64,000 nt of DNA. Source: Rhodopseudomonas palustris. Lineage in GTDB: Bacteria > Pseudomonadota > Alphaproteobacteria > Rhizobiales > Xanthobacteraceae. Made by a program: the position numbers and the translations under genes. Within the stretch, counting starts at the first letter, position 1, and the number at the start of each line of letters is the position of its first letter. The stretch spans positions 1-64,000 of the forward strand of contig NZ_QYYD01000009.1 of assembly GCF_003591005.1 (NCBI RefSeq), read 5' to 3'. The notes below the pieces were generated by a model. The model was not told the origin of the DNA. It made no database searches and saw only the letters and a list, made by a program, of their open reading frames with translations. Below are positions 42,460 through 51,632 of the stretch, piece after piece.

Positions 42460-43908
42460 CTACAAACTATCCCCAAAATCCTCGCGGAATTTGGCGACCA
42501 GATGGTTCTGCCAGTCCGACACCGGCTTCAGCAGGCCGTAGAAGAACCGCAGCACCTGCGGCTCCTCGACGAAGGTGAGGCCGCCGATCAGCTGGCGGTT
42601 GGCGTACAGCCAGGCGATGCGGTCGACGGCGTATTTGACCTGCGACAGCGTGAACACGCGGCGCGGCATCGCGAGGCGGACCAGTTCCATATTGGCGAAG
42701 ATCTCGCTGCCGTCCGGCTCGCGCTGCTCCGACAGCGTGCCGCGCTCCATGCCGCGGATGCCGGAGGCGATGTACAGCGCGCTCGCCAGCGCGCCCGCCG
42801 GATATTGCGACTGCGGGATGTGGTCGACGAAGCGCTTGGCGTCGATGTGGCAGCCGAGCCCGCCAGCCGGCGTGATCACCGGCACGCCGCGTTCCTGCAG
42901 CTGCTCGACCATGAAGCCGATGAACATCGGCCCCTGGTTGATCATCTCCTCGTCCATGGTCTCGTCGAGGCCGACCGTGAGCGCTTCCATCTCGCGCACC
43001 GACATGCCGCCATAGGTGAGGAAGCCCTCGTACAGCGGCACCAGCGGCCGCATCTTCTCGTACAGCGCGCGGTCGCGGATGCAGATGCCGCCGCCGCGCG
43101 CACAGCCGAGCTTGCGCGCCGAGAAATAGATGATGTCGCAGAGGTCCGCGGTGCGGCGGGTGATCTCGCGGATCGACAACGCCTTGCAGTGATCCTCGCG
43201 GGTCTTGTTGAAGTACAGATTGTCGGCCAGCAGGCTGGCGTCGAGCACCAGCGGGATGCCGTGCTCCTTGCAGACGTTGCTGACGTCGGCGAGGTTCTGC
43301 AGCGACACCGGCTGGCCGCCGATCAGATTGGTGCCGCTCTCCATGCGGACGAAGCCGATGTTGTCGGCGCCGTGCTGGGCGATCACGGCGCGCAGCCTGG
43401 CGATGTCCATGTTGCCCTTGAACGGGTTGGCGCTGACGACTTCCAGTCCGGCGTCGGTCACCAGTTCCTCCACCGTGCCGCCCAGCAGCGTGATGTGCGC
43501 CTTGGTGGTGGTGAAGTGATAGTTCATTGGCACCACCTTGCCGGTTGACACGAACACCTTGGCGAGGATGTGCTCGCAGGCGCGGCCCTGATGCGTCGGC
43601 AGGAAGTAGTTCATGCCGAAGATCTCGCGCAGCTTGGTCTCGAGCCGGGTGTAGGTGGCGCTGCCGGCGTAGCTGTCGTCGGCGACCAGCATCGCCGCCT
43701 GCTGGCGGTCGCTCATGGCGTTGACGCCCGAGTCGGTCAGCATGTCGAGAAAGACGTCGTCGTTCTTGAGCAGGAAGGTGTTGTTGCCGGCCTCGGTGAT
43801 TTTCTCGAGCCGGCGCTCGACCGGCGGCAGGCTCAGCTTCTGCACGATCCGCACCTTGTGCATCTCGAGCGGCACCGTTTCGTTGCCGTAGAATTTCACC
43901 GTCGCCAT
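42460..43908 (-). CDS. Tryptophanase / tyrosine phenol-lyase family PLP enzyme
   Basis: Beta-eliminating lyase of 482 residues. Family hallmarks are LLTDSG-like FLDMLTDSGVNAMS (53-66), the phosphate-binding THQGR (105-109), GGQPVSLQNL (198-207), the PLP-binding Asp223 in LVLDAS, the Schiff-base lysine in YFSARKLG (Lys266), and LTYGGMSVREMEALTVGL. Known members release indole from tryptophan or phenol from tyrosine with pyruvate and ammonia. The region around the lysine (ARKLGCARGGGICI) differs from E. coli TnaA (SAKKDAMVPMGG, from memory), so the substrate cannot be assigned. It has a GGGGGAG ribosome-binding site and no tnaB permease or tnaC leader is seen. Confidence 0.9.
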   Translation of the reverse strand: MATVKFYGNETVPLEMHKVRIVQKLSLPPVERRLEKITEAGNNTFLLKNDDVFLDMLTDSGVNAMSDRQQAAMLVADDSYAGSATYTRLETKLREIFGMNYFLPTHQGRACEHILAKVFVSTGKVVPMNYHFTTTKAHITLLGGTVEELVTDAGLEVVSANPFKGNMDIARLRAVIAQHGADNIGFVRMESGTNLIGGQPVSLQNLADVSNVCKEHGIPLVLDASLLADNLYFNKTREDHCKALSIREITRRTADLCDIIYFSARKLGCARGGGICIRDRALYEKMRPLVPLYEGFLTYGGMSVREMEALTVGLDETMDEEMINQGPMFIGFMVEQLQERGVPVITPAGGLGCHIDAKRFVDHIPQSQYPAGALASALYIASGIRGMERGTLSEQREPDGSEIFANMELVRLAMPRRVFTLSQVKYAVDRIAWLYANRQLIGGLTFVEEPQVLRFFYGLLKPVSDWQNHLVAKFREDFGDSL

Positions 43909-44181
43909 TGCTAACTCCCCCAGCCAACCCGCACCACGCGGCGGCCCCGGGCTTACCGGCAGGCCGGCCGGTTCGAAATGCGCCCGATCAAACGGCCGCC
44001 GTCACGCGCTGCGGGGCCGGTGCTCGGCCACCGCAGACGAAACAAATCCCTACCGCGACGAAACCAAATTGGGAGGTCGACGAAAACCTCCGGAAACCGG
44101 CGCCGCGCTACTGATAGCGCCAACAAGTCGCCGAAAACGGCGCTGGCGGACAAAACAGGCGTTCACGGCAGGGAGCAAGTC

Positions 44182-44898
44182 ATGTCTCGTAAGATCAACC
44201 ATTTCGCGCTTCTCGGCGGCGCCGCCGCGCTGGCCGGCGTTGCGATTGTCGCGCTCGCGGCCAGCCCGGCCAGCGCCGCTCAGCCGCTGCCCTTCCCGTT
44301 CCTGCTGCTGCCGCAGCCGGCCGAGACGCAGCCGATGGCCTATGCGCCGACCGAGCCGAGCTTCCCCGCGGTCCAGTCCGCGCCGCAGGACGATGACGGC
44401 TCCGCCGAGTTGCCGGCACGGCTGAAGCGCCAGATCGTCACCTACGCGACCCGCGAAGCGCCCGGCACCATCATCATCGATACGCCGAACACCTATCTGT
44501 ACTACGTGCTCGGCGGCGGCCGCGCCGTGCGCTACGGCGTCGGCGTCGGCCGCGACGGCTTCACCTGGTCGGGCACGCAGTCGATTAGCAAGAAGGCCGA
44601 GTGGCCGGACTGGACGCCGCCGCCGGAGATGATCGCCCGGCAGCCGTATCTGCCGCGGCACATGGCGGGCGGGCCCGGTAATCCTCTGGGGGCGCGCGCG
44701 ATGTATCTCGGTGGAACGATCTACCGCATCCACGGCACGAACGCGCCATCGACCATCGGCACCCACGTGTCGTCCGGGTGTATCCGGCTCACCAACGACG
44801 ACGTCACCGATCTGTATGCACGGGTCAGCGTCGGCGCCAAGGTCATTGTGCTGCCCGACAACCGCCGCGCCGATAACACCAGCGGTCGCCGCGGTTAG
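44182..44898 (+). CDS. L,D-transpeptidase (YkuD family), secreted
   Basis: Periplasmic enzyme that forms 3-3 peptidoglycan cross-links or attaches proteins to peptidoglycan. The 238-residue product has a signal peptide ending in ASPASAA (cut near 33), a Pro-rich linker, and a YkuD domain (about 95-225) with IYRIHGTNAP (His184) and the catalytic motif GTHVSSGCIRL with Cys200 and His195. The start has a GGGAG ribosome-binding site six bases upstream; the longer open frame before it has no signal sequence. Confidence 0.95.
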   Translation: MSRKINHFALLGGAAALAGVAIVALAASPASAAQPLPFPFLLLPQPAETQPMAYAPTEPSFPAVQSAPQDDDGSAELPARLKRQIVTYATREAPGTIIIDTPNTYLYYVLGGGRAVRYGVGVGRDGFTWSGTQSISKKAEWPDWTPPPEMIARQPYLPRHMAGGPGNPLGARAMYLGGTIYRIHGTNAPSTIGTHVSSGCIRLTNDDVTDLYARVSVGAKVIVLPDNRRADNTSGRRG

Positions 44899-45104
44899 CC
44901 TGCCTACAGCAAGATCAGGCGGCGCGGGCGACCGCGCCGTCTTGGCGTTGAGCCGGCCCCAACGTGTCCGCTGCGACACATCGGCATCGCAGCCGGTGCG
45001 ACATTGCGGCGATTTAACCCGTGGACCACCGCGGAGCGGGCGCCCCGGCTGGCGCCAAACGGCGCAGGGCTGTATGGTCCGGGCCGTTTCAGCCCGGGGA
45101 ATTG

Positions 45105-46643
45105 ATGAGTTTCAAAACTGTCCTGATTGCGCTCGCGATTGTCGCGCTGTCATTCGGTATCACGCTGGTGGGCTTCCAGTGGCTATCGCCGCCGGGAGTA
45201 GTCCCGCCGACCCTTCAGGCGTTGCCGCCGCTGCCGCCGATCCGTCAGTCGTCGGTCGTCGTACCGGTTTCGGTGCCGCTGACGGCGATCCGCGATCTGG
45301 TCGACCGCACTGCCCCGCGCAACTTCGCCGGTAAGGCCGACAACCCGCTGCCGCAGCTGGTGCAGAACGCCGATATCAACTGGACGGTGGCGCGCGGCGC
45401 GGTCGCGGTCAAAGGGGCGCCCGAACAGGTGACCGTGACGGCGCCGCTGACCGGCACGCTGTCGGCGAAAGGCTCGCTGTCGGCCAGCACGCAGAGCAAG
45501 GTCGGCGATACGCTCGGGCGAATCTTCGGCGACAAGGTCGCCAAGCAGGTCGGCGTCAACATCAAGTCGCTCAGCGCCAGCGGCGAGATCAAGGGCACGA
45601 TCGCCATCACGGCGCGCCCGAAGGTGCTGCCCGACTGGCATGTCGATCCCAATCTGAGCGCCCAGGTGCTGCTCGCCGATTCCAATATCGGCGTCGCCGG
45701 CGCGCGCATCAACATTCCGGCGCAGGTCAAGCCGGTGATCGACAAGGCGGTCAACGAACAGGTCGCGCAGCTGCAGCAGACGATCCGGAGCGACGGCGCG
45801 CTGGAGCGCAGCGCCCGGCGAGAATGGGCGCGGATCTGCCGCTCGATCCCGCTGCAGGGCGCCGGCGTGCCGAACGGCTTCTGGCTCGAGCTGCGGCCGA
45901 CCCGCGCGCTCGCGGCCCAGCCGCAGATCGACGCCGCCACCGTGGCGCTGACGCTCGGCATCGTCGCCGACAGCCGCATCACCACCGCGCCGACCAAGCC
46001 GGAGTGCCCGTTCCCGGCGGCGCTGGAGATGGTGGCGCCGAACAGCACCGGCGTGAAAGTCGCAGTGCCGATCGACATTCCGTTTCAACAGCTCAGCCGG
46101 GTGATCGAGCCGCAATTCGTCGGCCGCACCTTCCCGGAAAGCGGCAACGGCGCCGCCGCCGTTACGGTGAAGAGCGTCAACGTCGCCGCCAGCGGCGATC
46201 GCCTGCTGGTGTCGATGCTGGTCGATGCGAAGGGGTCGAAGGGCTGGTTCGGTTTCGGCGGCGAAGCCACGCTGCACATCTGGGGCCGCCCGGTGCTCAA
46301 TCAGGAAGACCAGACGCTGCGGCTCGCCGACGTCCGGCTTGCGGTCGAATCCGAAGCGGCGTTCGGCCTGCTCGGCGAGGCCGCCCGCGCAGCCGTGCCT
46401 TATCTCCAGAAGGCCATCACCGAGCGCGCGGTATTCGATCTCAAGCCGGAATCCAGCAACGTCCAGCGCCGCATCGGCGCCGTGATCGCCGCCTATCAGC
46501 GCAACGAAGACGGACTGCGAATATCCTCCGAGATCTCCAGCCTGCGGCTGACCGATGTCGCCTTCGACTCGTCGATGCTGCGGGTCACAGCGGAAGCCAA
46601 CGGCATCCTCGAAGTGACGATTACCAAGCTGAAGGCTCCGTAG
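45105..46643 (+). CDS. DUF4403 envelope protein
   Basis: Product of 512 residues with an N-terminal membrane anchor or signal (FKTVLIALAIVALSFGITLV) and a large beta-rich periplasmic region of the DUF4403 type (PVSVPLTAIRDLVDRTAPR, then repeated amphipathic strands). The family has no settled function. The start ATG at 45105 has a GGGGA ribosome-binding site five bases upstream. It follows the L,D-transpeptidase gene in the same direction with a 206-base gap, so co-transcription is possible but not shown. Confidence 0.88.
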   Translation: MSFKTVLIALAIVALSFGITLVGFQWLSPPGVVPPTLQALPPLPPIRQSSVVVPVSVPLTAIRDLVDRTAPRNFAGKADNPLPQLVQNADINWTVARGAVAVKGAPEQVTVTAPLTGTLSAKGSLSASTQSKVGDTLGRIFGDKVAKQVGVNIKSLSASGEIKGTIAITARPKVLPDWHVDPNLSAQVLLADSNIGVAGARINIPAQVKPVIDKAVNEQVAQLQQTIRSDGALERSARREWARICRSIPLQGAGVPNGFWLELRPTRALAAQPQIDAATVALTLGIVADSRITTAPTKPECPFPAALEMVAPNSTGVKVAVPIDIPFQQLSRVIEPQFVGRTFPESGNGAAAVTVKSVNVAASGDRLLVSMLVDAKGSKGWFGFGGEATLHIWGRPVLNQEDQTLRLADVRLAVESEAAFGLLGEAARAAVPYLQKAITERAVFDLKPESSNVQRRIGAVIAAYQRNEDGLRISSEISSLRLTDVAFDSSMLRVTAEANGILEVTITKLKAP

Positions 46644-46750
46644 CCGGAAGCGCTTGTTGCGCGCCGACCTCGCCCGAGGCCATGCGTCCTTAGGCTGAGA
46701 GCCTAGCAGGGGATCTGCCGTCCGCTATCAGACGTACTATCCTCTCCACG

Positions 46751-46840
46751 CGTCATGCCCGGCCTTGTGCCGGGCATCCACGCCTTACTGAAGCTGATGC
46801 AGTAAAGGCGTGGATGGCCGGGACAAGCCCGGCCATGACG
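46751..46840. repeat. Family B inverted-repeat element, copy B10
   Basis: Complete double element, CGTCATGCCCGGCC...CCACGCC, spacer, GGCGTGGATGGCC...GGCCATGACG. The gene-free stretch 46644-47134 holds this, C6 and a terminator. Confidence 0.92.
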
Positions 46841-46874
46841 GAGTTGATCATCAGATGGAAGGCATGCGCGCCTG

Positions 46875-46950
46875 CGTCATTGCGAGCGCAGCGAAGCAAT
46901 CCAGGAGGCTTTTGCTGGATTGCTTCGTCGCTTCGCTCCTCGCAATGACG
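46875..46950. repeat. Family C inverted-repeat element, copy C6
   Basis: CGTCATTGCGAGCGC...GCAATCCAG and an inverted half ending CGCAATGACG, 34 bases after B10. Confidence 0.92.
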
Positions 46951-47041
46951 GCGTTCAAGGCCGCGTTTGACGCAGAAATTATCGACGAAGCTTCATCATG
47001 AAGCGGGCAAAGTAATAAAACGTCTCAATCTGCCAGGCGCA

Positions 47042-47073
47042 CGAAAAAGCCGGGCGGCAGACGCCACCCGGCT
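47042..47073 (-). terminator. Intrinsic terminator after the PRC-barrel gene
   Basis: A 10-bp stem (AGCCGGGTGG with CCGCCCGGCT on the minus strand, one G-U pair) around a 6-base loop, followed by TTTTTCG. It lies about 60 bases past the PRC-barrel stop codon. Confidence 0.88.
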
Positions 47074-47134
47074 GGTTCGCTCCGATCATCCGGCTGGCGA
47101 CAAGCGCCGGCCGGGTTCGATCAGAAAGTCACTC

Positions 47135-47698
47135 TTACGAGCGGCCGTACTTGAATTCCGGCATCGACTTCAGTTCGTCCTTGGTGGCGTTGAACACCGC
47201 GTGGTCCGGATACATCCGCTCGGCGGTGCTGTTGGTGTTCGCCGAAGTGGTCGTCGTGGTGGTGGTCGCCGCACCCGTGGTCGTGCCGGTCGCCGGCGCA
47301 GTGGTGGTGGCGGTGCCGCCAGCCGGAGCGGTCGTCGAAGCGGTGTTCGACTGAACCGGGGTGTCGACGAACTTGATCTTGTCGAACGGAACGGCGACGT
47401 CACGCTGGCCGACGCCCAGGAAGCCACCCACGCCGATCACGACCGCATGGACCTTGCCGGACTTGTCGAGCAGCACTTCGGAGATGTCGCCGAGCTTCTC
47501 GTTGGCCTGGTTGTAGACGTTCAGACCGACCATCTTCGAAGCGCGCCATTCCGCGCCGGAAGCCATGCTGCTGGCGGCAGGCGCCGCGGTGGTCTTCGAC
47601 ATCGAGCTGTCGGTGGTGGCCGGCGACTGCGCGAACGCGGCGGTGGCGATCAGCGTCGAGCCGAGCAGGCCAGCGATAACGGTGTTGGTCTTCTTCAT
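47135..47698 (-). CDS. PRC-barrel domain protein, secreted
   Basis: Product of 187 residues with a signal peptide (MKKTNTVIAGLLGSTLIATA, cut after AFA) and a PRC-barrel domain (about 50-115: ASKMVGLNVYNQANEKLGDI, VHAVVIGVGGFLGVGQRDVA). A Thr/Ala/Gly tract follows (about 122-155, with a run of seven Thr codons) before a charged C-terminus. PRC barrels often bind RNA, pigment-protein complexes or partner proteins; this secreted type is common in rhizobia and has unknown function. The start has a GGAGGG ribosome-binding site. A terminator closes the gene. Confidence 0.9.
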   Translation of the reverse strand: MKKTNTVIAGLLGSTLIATAAFAQSPATTDSSMSKTTAAPAASSMASGAEWRASKMVGLNVYNQANEKLGDISEVLLDKSGKVHAVVIGVGGFLGVGQRDVAVPFDKIKFVDTPVQSNTASTTAPAGGTATTTAPATGTTTGAATTTTTTTSANTNSTAERMYPDHAVFNATKDELKSMPEFKYGRS

Positions 47699-47854
47699 TG
47701 TGTAGTGCCCTCCATGTTGGTGACGGTCCCCAACAAACGGGCAAGGGGGCGAGCAGTTCCGGTATTGGACCGCATTATTGTGTCGAACTAAGCACCAAAT
47801 CGTCACACCGGCGTCACCTCAAACGATCGGCCGCTATGACGCGCACGCCGCATA

Positions 47855-47887
47855 ACAAAATCCCCACCACGATGACCGTGGCGGGGA
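47855..47887 (-). terminator. Intrinsic terminator downstream of the large membrane protein gene
   Basis: An 11-bp stem (TCCCCGCCACG with CGTGGTGGGGA on the minus strand, one G-U pair), 5-base loop, then TTTTGTTATG. It lies about 108 bases past the stop codon at 47995. The rest of 47699-47994 holds no gene. Confidence 0.85.
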
Positions 47888-47994
47888 TCCTGGTTCCAAC
47901 GGCGTCACTCGTCGGTTAATACATCACCAACCACGAACGGACAGATCTGATAGTTGTTCCCGCGGAACTCCGAAAGTTCGAACGGCTCGATCTG

Positions 47995-49479
47995 TCAGCG
48001 GGTGGGATCGATCTTGGGCTCGATGCTGTGAACTGCGCCGGGCCTGCGCAGATGAATGGTGGCGATCTCGTCGCTGAAAACCTTTTGCCAGCCGTCGACC
48101 TGATCGAGCAGCTTGGTGGCGGGGTCTGCGGTGCCGAGCAGCGTGGCGTCGATACGATAGCGGTCGAGCAGCTCGAACAGCTTGGCGGGTGGCCGCAGCC
48201 GCACCGCCGCGTACTGCTCGACGACGAAGCGCTCGCCATAGAGTTCGGTGCGGCCGTCGATGAACGGCGCGACACCGGAGGCGATCAGATAGCCGCCGAA
48301 ATCATAATCGTTGAACACGCGCTGCACGCCGAGGCGCTTCAGCGTCGCCACCGCCGCGGCCGGCGTATGCGTCTGCGGCGGCGCGAACGCGTGAAGCGTG
48401 ACGAACGCCAGCGTGCCGCCGATCGCCAGACTGAGCGCCGCCGCGATGGCGCCGCCCGCCGGCTGCGTTGCCGAACCCTCGCCAGTTTCGGCGCCGCCGA
48501 TCTGCCGCGCCAGCGGCGCCGCGATGATCAGCGGCGTCAGCAGCGCCAGCACTTCGAGGTTGCGGTTGGCACTCAGCGCCATGTGCAGCAGGCCGAGCAG
48601 CATCAGGATGCGCAGCGGCGGCAGCGTCACGCCGCGCCACAGCGCGAGTCCGAGGCCGACCAGCAGCGTGATTTCAAGCGGGCCGATCCGCGAGAAATCG
48701 GTCGGCGCCCACTCCCCGATGGTTCGCAGCGCCGCGCCGAGATCCAGGATGCGCCGCGACGCCAGGATTGCGTCCCAGCCGTACGGATTGGCACAACTCG
48801 CGAGCAGGGCCAGCACGCCGAAGCCCGACCAGCGCAGCAGCAGCGACCAGCGCCGCTGCGGCGCGCCGAGCGCCGCATCCAGCCCGATCGGCGCGATCAG
48901 CGCGAGGCCGAGCACGAAGCCGCCGTGCAGATTGGCCCACAGCGCCATCAGCGGCAGCAGCCATAGCGACGGCGCCGCGCGCCGATCGGCTGCCTGCATC
49001 AGCGCCGCGACCCAGGCGACCATCACCGGCATCGCCATCACGTGCGGCCGCGCCACCATGTGCGGCGCCATCAGGATCAATGCGGCGATCACGAACACCA
49101 GCGTGGTGCTGTCGCGCAGCGTGCAGCCGAGCGCGCGCGCCAGCAGCGCCAGCGTCAGCCCCAGCGAGCCGGCCGCGATCACCACCGGCCCGGCCCAGCC
49201 GCCCAGCGTATAGCTGATCGCCAACAGCACCTGCGCCAGCCACTGCGTCGAGATCCACGGCTGGCCCGCCATCGTGAACGAGTACAGATCGACGTGGGGC
49301 ACCGCGCGGTGATCGATGATCCACTGCCCGATCGTGATCTGCCACAGCGTGTCGGGATCGTTAAGCAGCCGGTCGCCGACGCTGATCAGCACCGCATAGA
49401 CCACCAGCCCGACCCACAGCGGCAGCAGGCTGCGCCGCGTGCCGGCCAGGCTCGTCGTCTCGGCAGTGAGGATCGTCAT
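47995..49479 (-). CDS. Large polytopic membrane protein, GT-C-like
   Basis: Product of 494 residues with about ten membrane helices in the first 370 and a soluble C-terminal domain (about 375-494). The first loop after helix 1 has DRLLNDPDTLWQITIGQWI and VDLYSFTMAGQPWISTQWLA, conserved acidic and Trp residues of the kind seen in GT-C glycosyltransferases such as the PMT type. Glycosyltransfer is therefore only an inference from layout. It is leftward, ends at a terminator and has no evident operon partner. Confidence 0.85.
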   Translation of the reverse strand: MTILTAETTSLAGTRRSLLPLWVGLVVYAVLISVGDRLLNDPDTLWQITIGQWIIDHRAVPHVDLYSFTMAGQPWISTQWLAQVLLAISYTLGGWAGPVVIAAGSLGLTLALLARALGCTLRDSTTLVFVIAALILMAPHMVARPHVMAMPVMVAWVAALMQAADRRAAPSLWLLPLMALWANLHGGFVLGLALIAPIGLDAALGAPQRRWSLLLRWSGFGVLALLASCANPYGWDAILASRRILDLGAALRTIGEWAPTDFSRIGPLEITLLVGLGLALWRGVTLPPLRILMLLGLLHMALSANRNLEVLALLTPLIIAAPLARQIGGAETGEGSATQPAGGAIAAALSLAIGGTLAFVTLHAFAPPQTHTPAAAVATLKRLGVQRVFNDYDFGGYLIASGVAPFIDGRTELYGERFVVEQYAAVRLRPPAKLFELLDRYRIDATLLGTADPATKLLDQVDGWQKVFSDEIATIHLRRPGAVHSIEPKIDPTR

Positions 49480-49551
49480 CGGCGCGGTCCGGTTGATCAG
49501 GTTCCCGGATCAAACACGCCGCCGGATAATTTGCGGTAAACCGGCCGGGGC

Positions 49552-50328
49552 CTAAACGAGGCAGTCTCGGCCAGCATCACTCGATTGGTCGGTGGTGCAC
49601 AGCGGCTGCAGCAGGTCGGCGATCTGGCGGCCGTCCTGCTGCTGCAGCCGCTCCAGATCGCGCCATTTGTCGATCAGCGGCTTGGTGGTGCGATAGATAT
49701 GTTCGCGCCCGATGGCCTCGGCACGTCCGATCTGACGGTTCTTGATGACCGCGACCATCTCGACATGGTCGTCATGGGCCTTGCTGACGATGTCCAGGGT
49801 GAACCAATGATAGCGAAGCGCATAGATGAACGGCAGCGGCGAGCGTTCCAGGATCGTCAGCAGCCGCTGATTGCCGGCGGTCCGGTTGATCGCCTGGTGA
49901 AATGCGATGTTGAGCTCGATCCAACGATCGCAAACCTGCGCAGACCATTCGCCGCCGCTCACCAAAGCGGCGGTGCGATCGAGGATGTCGCCGACCCTGG
50001 CCTCGCCCTCAGGTGAAAAGCCGGCTTCGGCTGCCTGGCGGTTCGCCAGTCCCTCGAGCACGGCTCGTACTTCGAAAACATTCTCGAGGTCGCGCGCCGA
50101 GTAGGTGCGGATCGCATAGCCGCTGTTGGGCGTGTAGTCGATCAGATCCTGCGTCGCGAGCGCCGTCAGCGCGGCGCGGACCGGCGTCCGCGATACGCCG
50201 AGACGCTGGGACAACTCGATCTCGTTCAGCCGCGTTCCCGGAGCCAATTGCCCTGACAGAACCAGGTCGCGCAAGGCTTCATGCACCGCCTGGCCGCGGG
50301 TCGTGACGTGGGCGTTGACTTTGGTCAT
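49552..50328 (-). CDS. GntR-family regulator (FadR/FCD type)
   Basis: Product of 258 residues. The N-terminal winged helix (about 10-75) carries GQAVHEALRDLVLSGQL and RLNEIELSQRLGVSRTPVR, the GntR recognition region; the C-terminal helical FCD domain has the metal-binding type of histidines (NIAFHQAINRTAG, HDDHVEM). FCD regulators usually sense small acids and repress nearby uptake and degradation genes. It starts 16 bases past the nitrilase stop codon on the same strand, and ATTG-4-CAAT sites lie at both divergent promoters, so it probably controls the nitrilase gene and the ABC importer. Confidence 0.92.
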   Translation of the reverse strand: MTKVNAHVTTRGQAVHEALRDLVLSGQLAPGTRLNEIELSQRLGVSRTPVRAALTALATQDLIDYTPNSGYAIRTYSARDLENVFEVRAVLEGLANRQAAEAGFSPEGEARVGDILDRTAALVSGGEWSAQVCDRWIELNIAFHQAINRTAGNQRLLTILERSPLPFIYALRYHWFTLDIVSKAHDDHVEMVAVIKNRQIGRAEAIGREHIYRTTKPLIDKWRDLERLQQQDGRQIADLLQPLCTTDQSSDAGRDCLV

Positions 50329-50344
50329 GTCGCATCCGCCGACA

Positions 50345-51400
50345 TCAGGCGTTGTCCTGAATGTCCGTGAACCGCATCGGCAAGAGGTCTTGCGCCGCAC
50401 CGATCTGGGCCGCCGGAGCCGGATTGGTATTCATGTTCAGGCTGAGAACGTGGGGGACGGCGTAGTGGCCGCCGGGATCGCACATATATTTCGCGTAGAT
50501 CACCATCTCCAGCGGAATGTCCGCATACACCAGCCCCTCCTCGCCTGCCGGAAGATTGCGTCCGATCGAACTGCCGTCGGGCGCGATGATCCGGGATCCG
50601 CCGCCTCCGATCCGGTAAGTGTCCGGCGGCGCGCCGGGTGCGAGCGCATCGACGGCATCCTGCAGCATCACGTGAGCGCACAACAACACGAAGGTCTGCG
50701 TCGCCATGGCGTAGTTACGGCTGATCACCTCGATCGGGCTGAGCGGATTCTGGTCAGGGCTGATCGGCCCGATATGGGCGTCGCGGATGTCGAGCATCGC
50801 CTCGAACGGACCGCCGCGGACGTAGCCGCCGACCGGCCACGACGCGACATGCACCTGCTCGTTCTTGAAACTCATCGCCGCCGAGGTCAGCGGCACGAGA
50901 TGCTCCCAGCACAGCAATCCGCCGAGATTGCCGATCGGAGACGCGATCACCGGCAGCATGCTGCCGTCACCCTCGCCCCAGATGTAACGCTCGGGTCCCG
51001 TCGGCTTGAGCTTGCGATGGCGTGCGATCAGGTCGCCGTTCGGGTCGAACCAGAGCTGTGACAGATACAGCGAGCCGCGTTCGCGCTCGGTGACGCTGAT
51101 ACACACATAGATCCTGGCGTCCCGCGCCGCTTTGCTGAGGCGGGCCACCGCTGCGCCGGGGATCTCGACCGCGTTCTGATACAGCCGCCCATACAGCGTG
51201 GCGCTGTGTCCCATCGGCCCGGCCTTGAAGATCCAGGCCGGATAGCCCGGCACATACGACTCCGGAAAGCCGATCAAACGGGCGCCGGCTTCCCCCGCCT
51301 CGCGGATCAGCGCGCAGGCCTTGTCGATCGATCCGCTCAAATCCAGGAACACCGGACCGGCCTGAACCGCGGCGGCCTTGAACACGGGGTAGCTACTCAT
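50345..51400 (-). CDS. Nitrilase (carbon-nitrogen hydrolase, aliphatic nitrilase-like)
   Basis: Hydrolyses nitriles to acid and ammonia. The 351-residue product has the catalytic triad of the nitrilase superfamily: Glu47 in GFPESYVPGYPAW, Lys130 in RHRKLKPTGPER, and Cys164 in GLLCWEHLVPL. The CWEH motif marks true nitrilases rather than amidases. The C-terminal DTYRIGGGGSRIIAPDG segment is also typical. A substrate cannot be given from sequence; aliphatic nitriles or cyano acids are plausible. It shares a strand with the GntR gene and diverges from an ABC importer, suggesting uptake and hydrolysis of one compound. Confidence 0.93.
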   Translation of the reverse strand: MSSYPVFKAAAVQAGPVFLDLSGSIDKACALIREAGEAGARLIGFPESYVPGYPAWIFKAGPMGHSATLYGRLYQNAVEIPGAAVARLSKAARDARIYVCISVTERERGSLYLSQLWFDPNGDLIARHRKLKPTGPERYIWGEGDGSMLPVIASPIGNLGGLLCWEHLVPLTSAAMSFKNEQVHVASWPVGGYVRGGPFEAMLDIRDAHIGPISPDQNPLSPIEVISRNYAMATQTFVLLCAHVMLQDAVDALAPGAPPDTYRIGGGGSRIIAPDGSSIGRNLPAGEEGLVYADIPLEMVIYAKYMCDPGGHYAVPHVLSLNMNTNPAPAAQIGAAQDLLPMRFTDIQDNA

Positions 51401-51417
51401 GACGTCTCCAGACGATG

Positions 51418-51429
51418 ATTGTATCCATT
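51418..51429. promoter_or_regulatory. Candidate GntR operator, nitrilase side
   Basis: ATTGTATCCATT, the reverse complement of AATGGATACAAT. It matches the site on the other side of the divergent region in ten core bases (TGGATACAAT) and lies 18 bases upstream of the nitrilase start. ATTG-4-CAAT-like half-sites suit a GntR dimer. Confidence 0.6.
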
Positions 51430-51605
51430 AGACCAAGCCTCATTCAGTCACGTCTCGCTGTCCCAGATCAAGCCGCGGATTGCGCCGACCCCGGCATTGC
51501 TGCAAAAATCACCGCAGTTGCGCGCTATTTCGACAGGAACGCAGGCGTCCTGCTCATTTTTCGAGCCGACGGGAGAAGCTCGGTCTTGTATAAATCAGGA
51601 AGTGC

Positions 51606-51617
51606 ATTGGATACAAT
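51606..51617. promoter_or_regulatory. Candidate GntR operator, importer side
   Basis: ATTGGATACAAT, an imperfect palindrome ATTG-4-CAAT, 15 bases before the ATPase start. The embedded TACAAT resembles a -10 box. The same core sits at 51418-51429 in opposite orientation, so both divergent promoters carry one copy. Confidence 0.6.
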
Positions 51618-51632
51618 AATGGAGCCGGGCCA

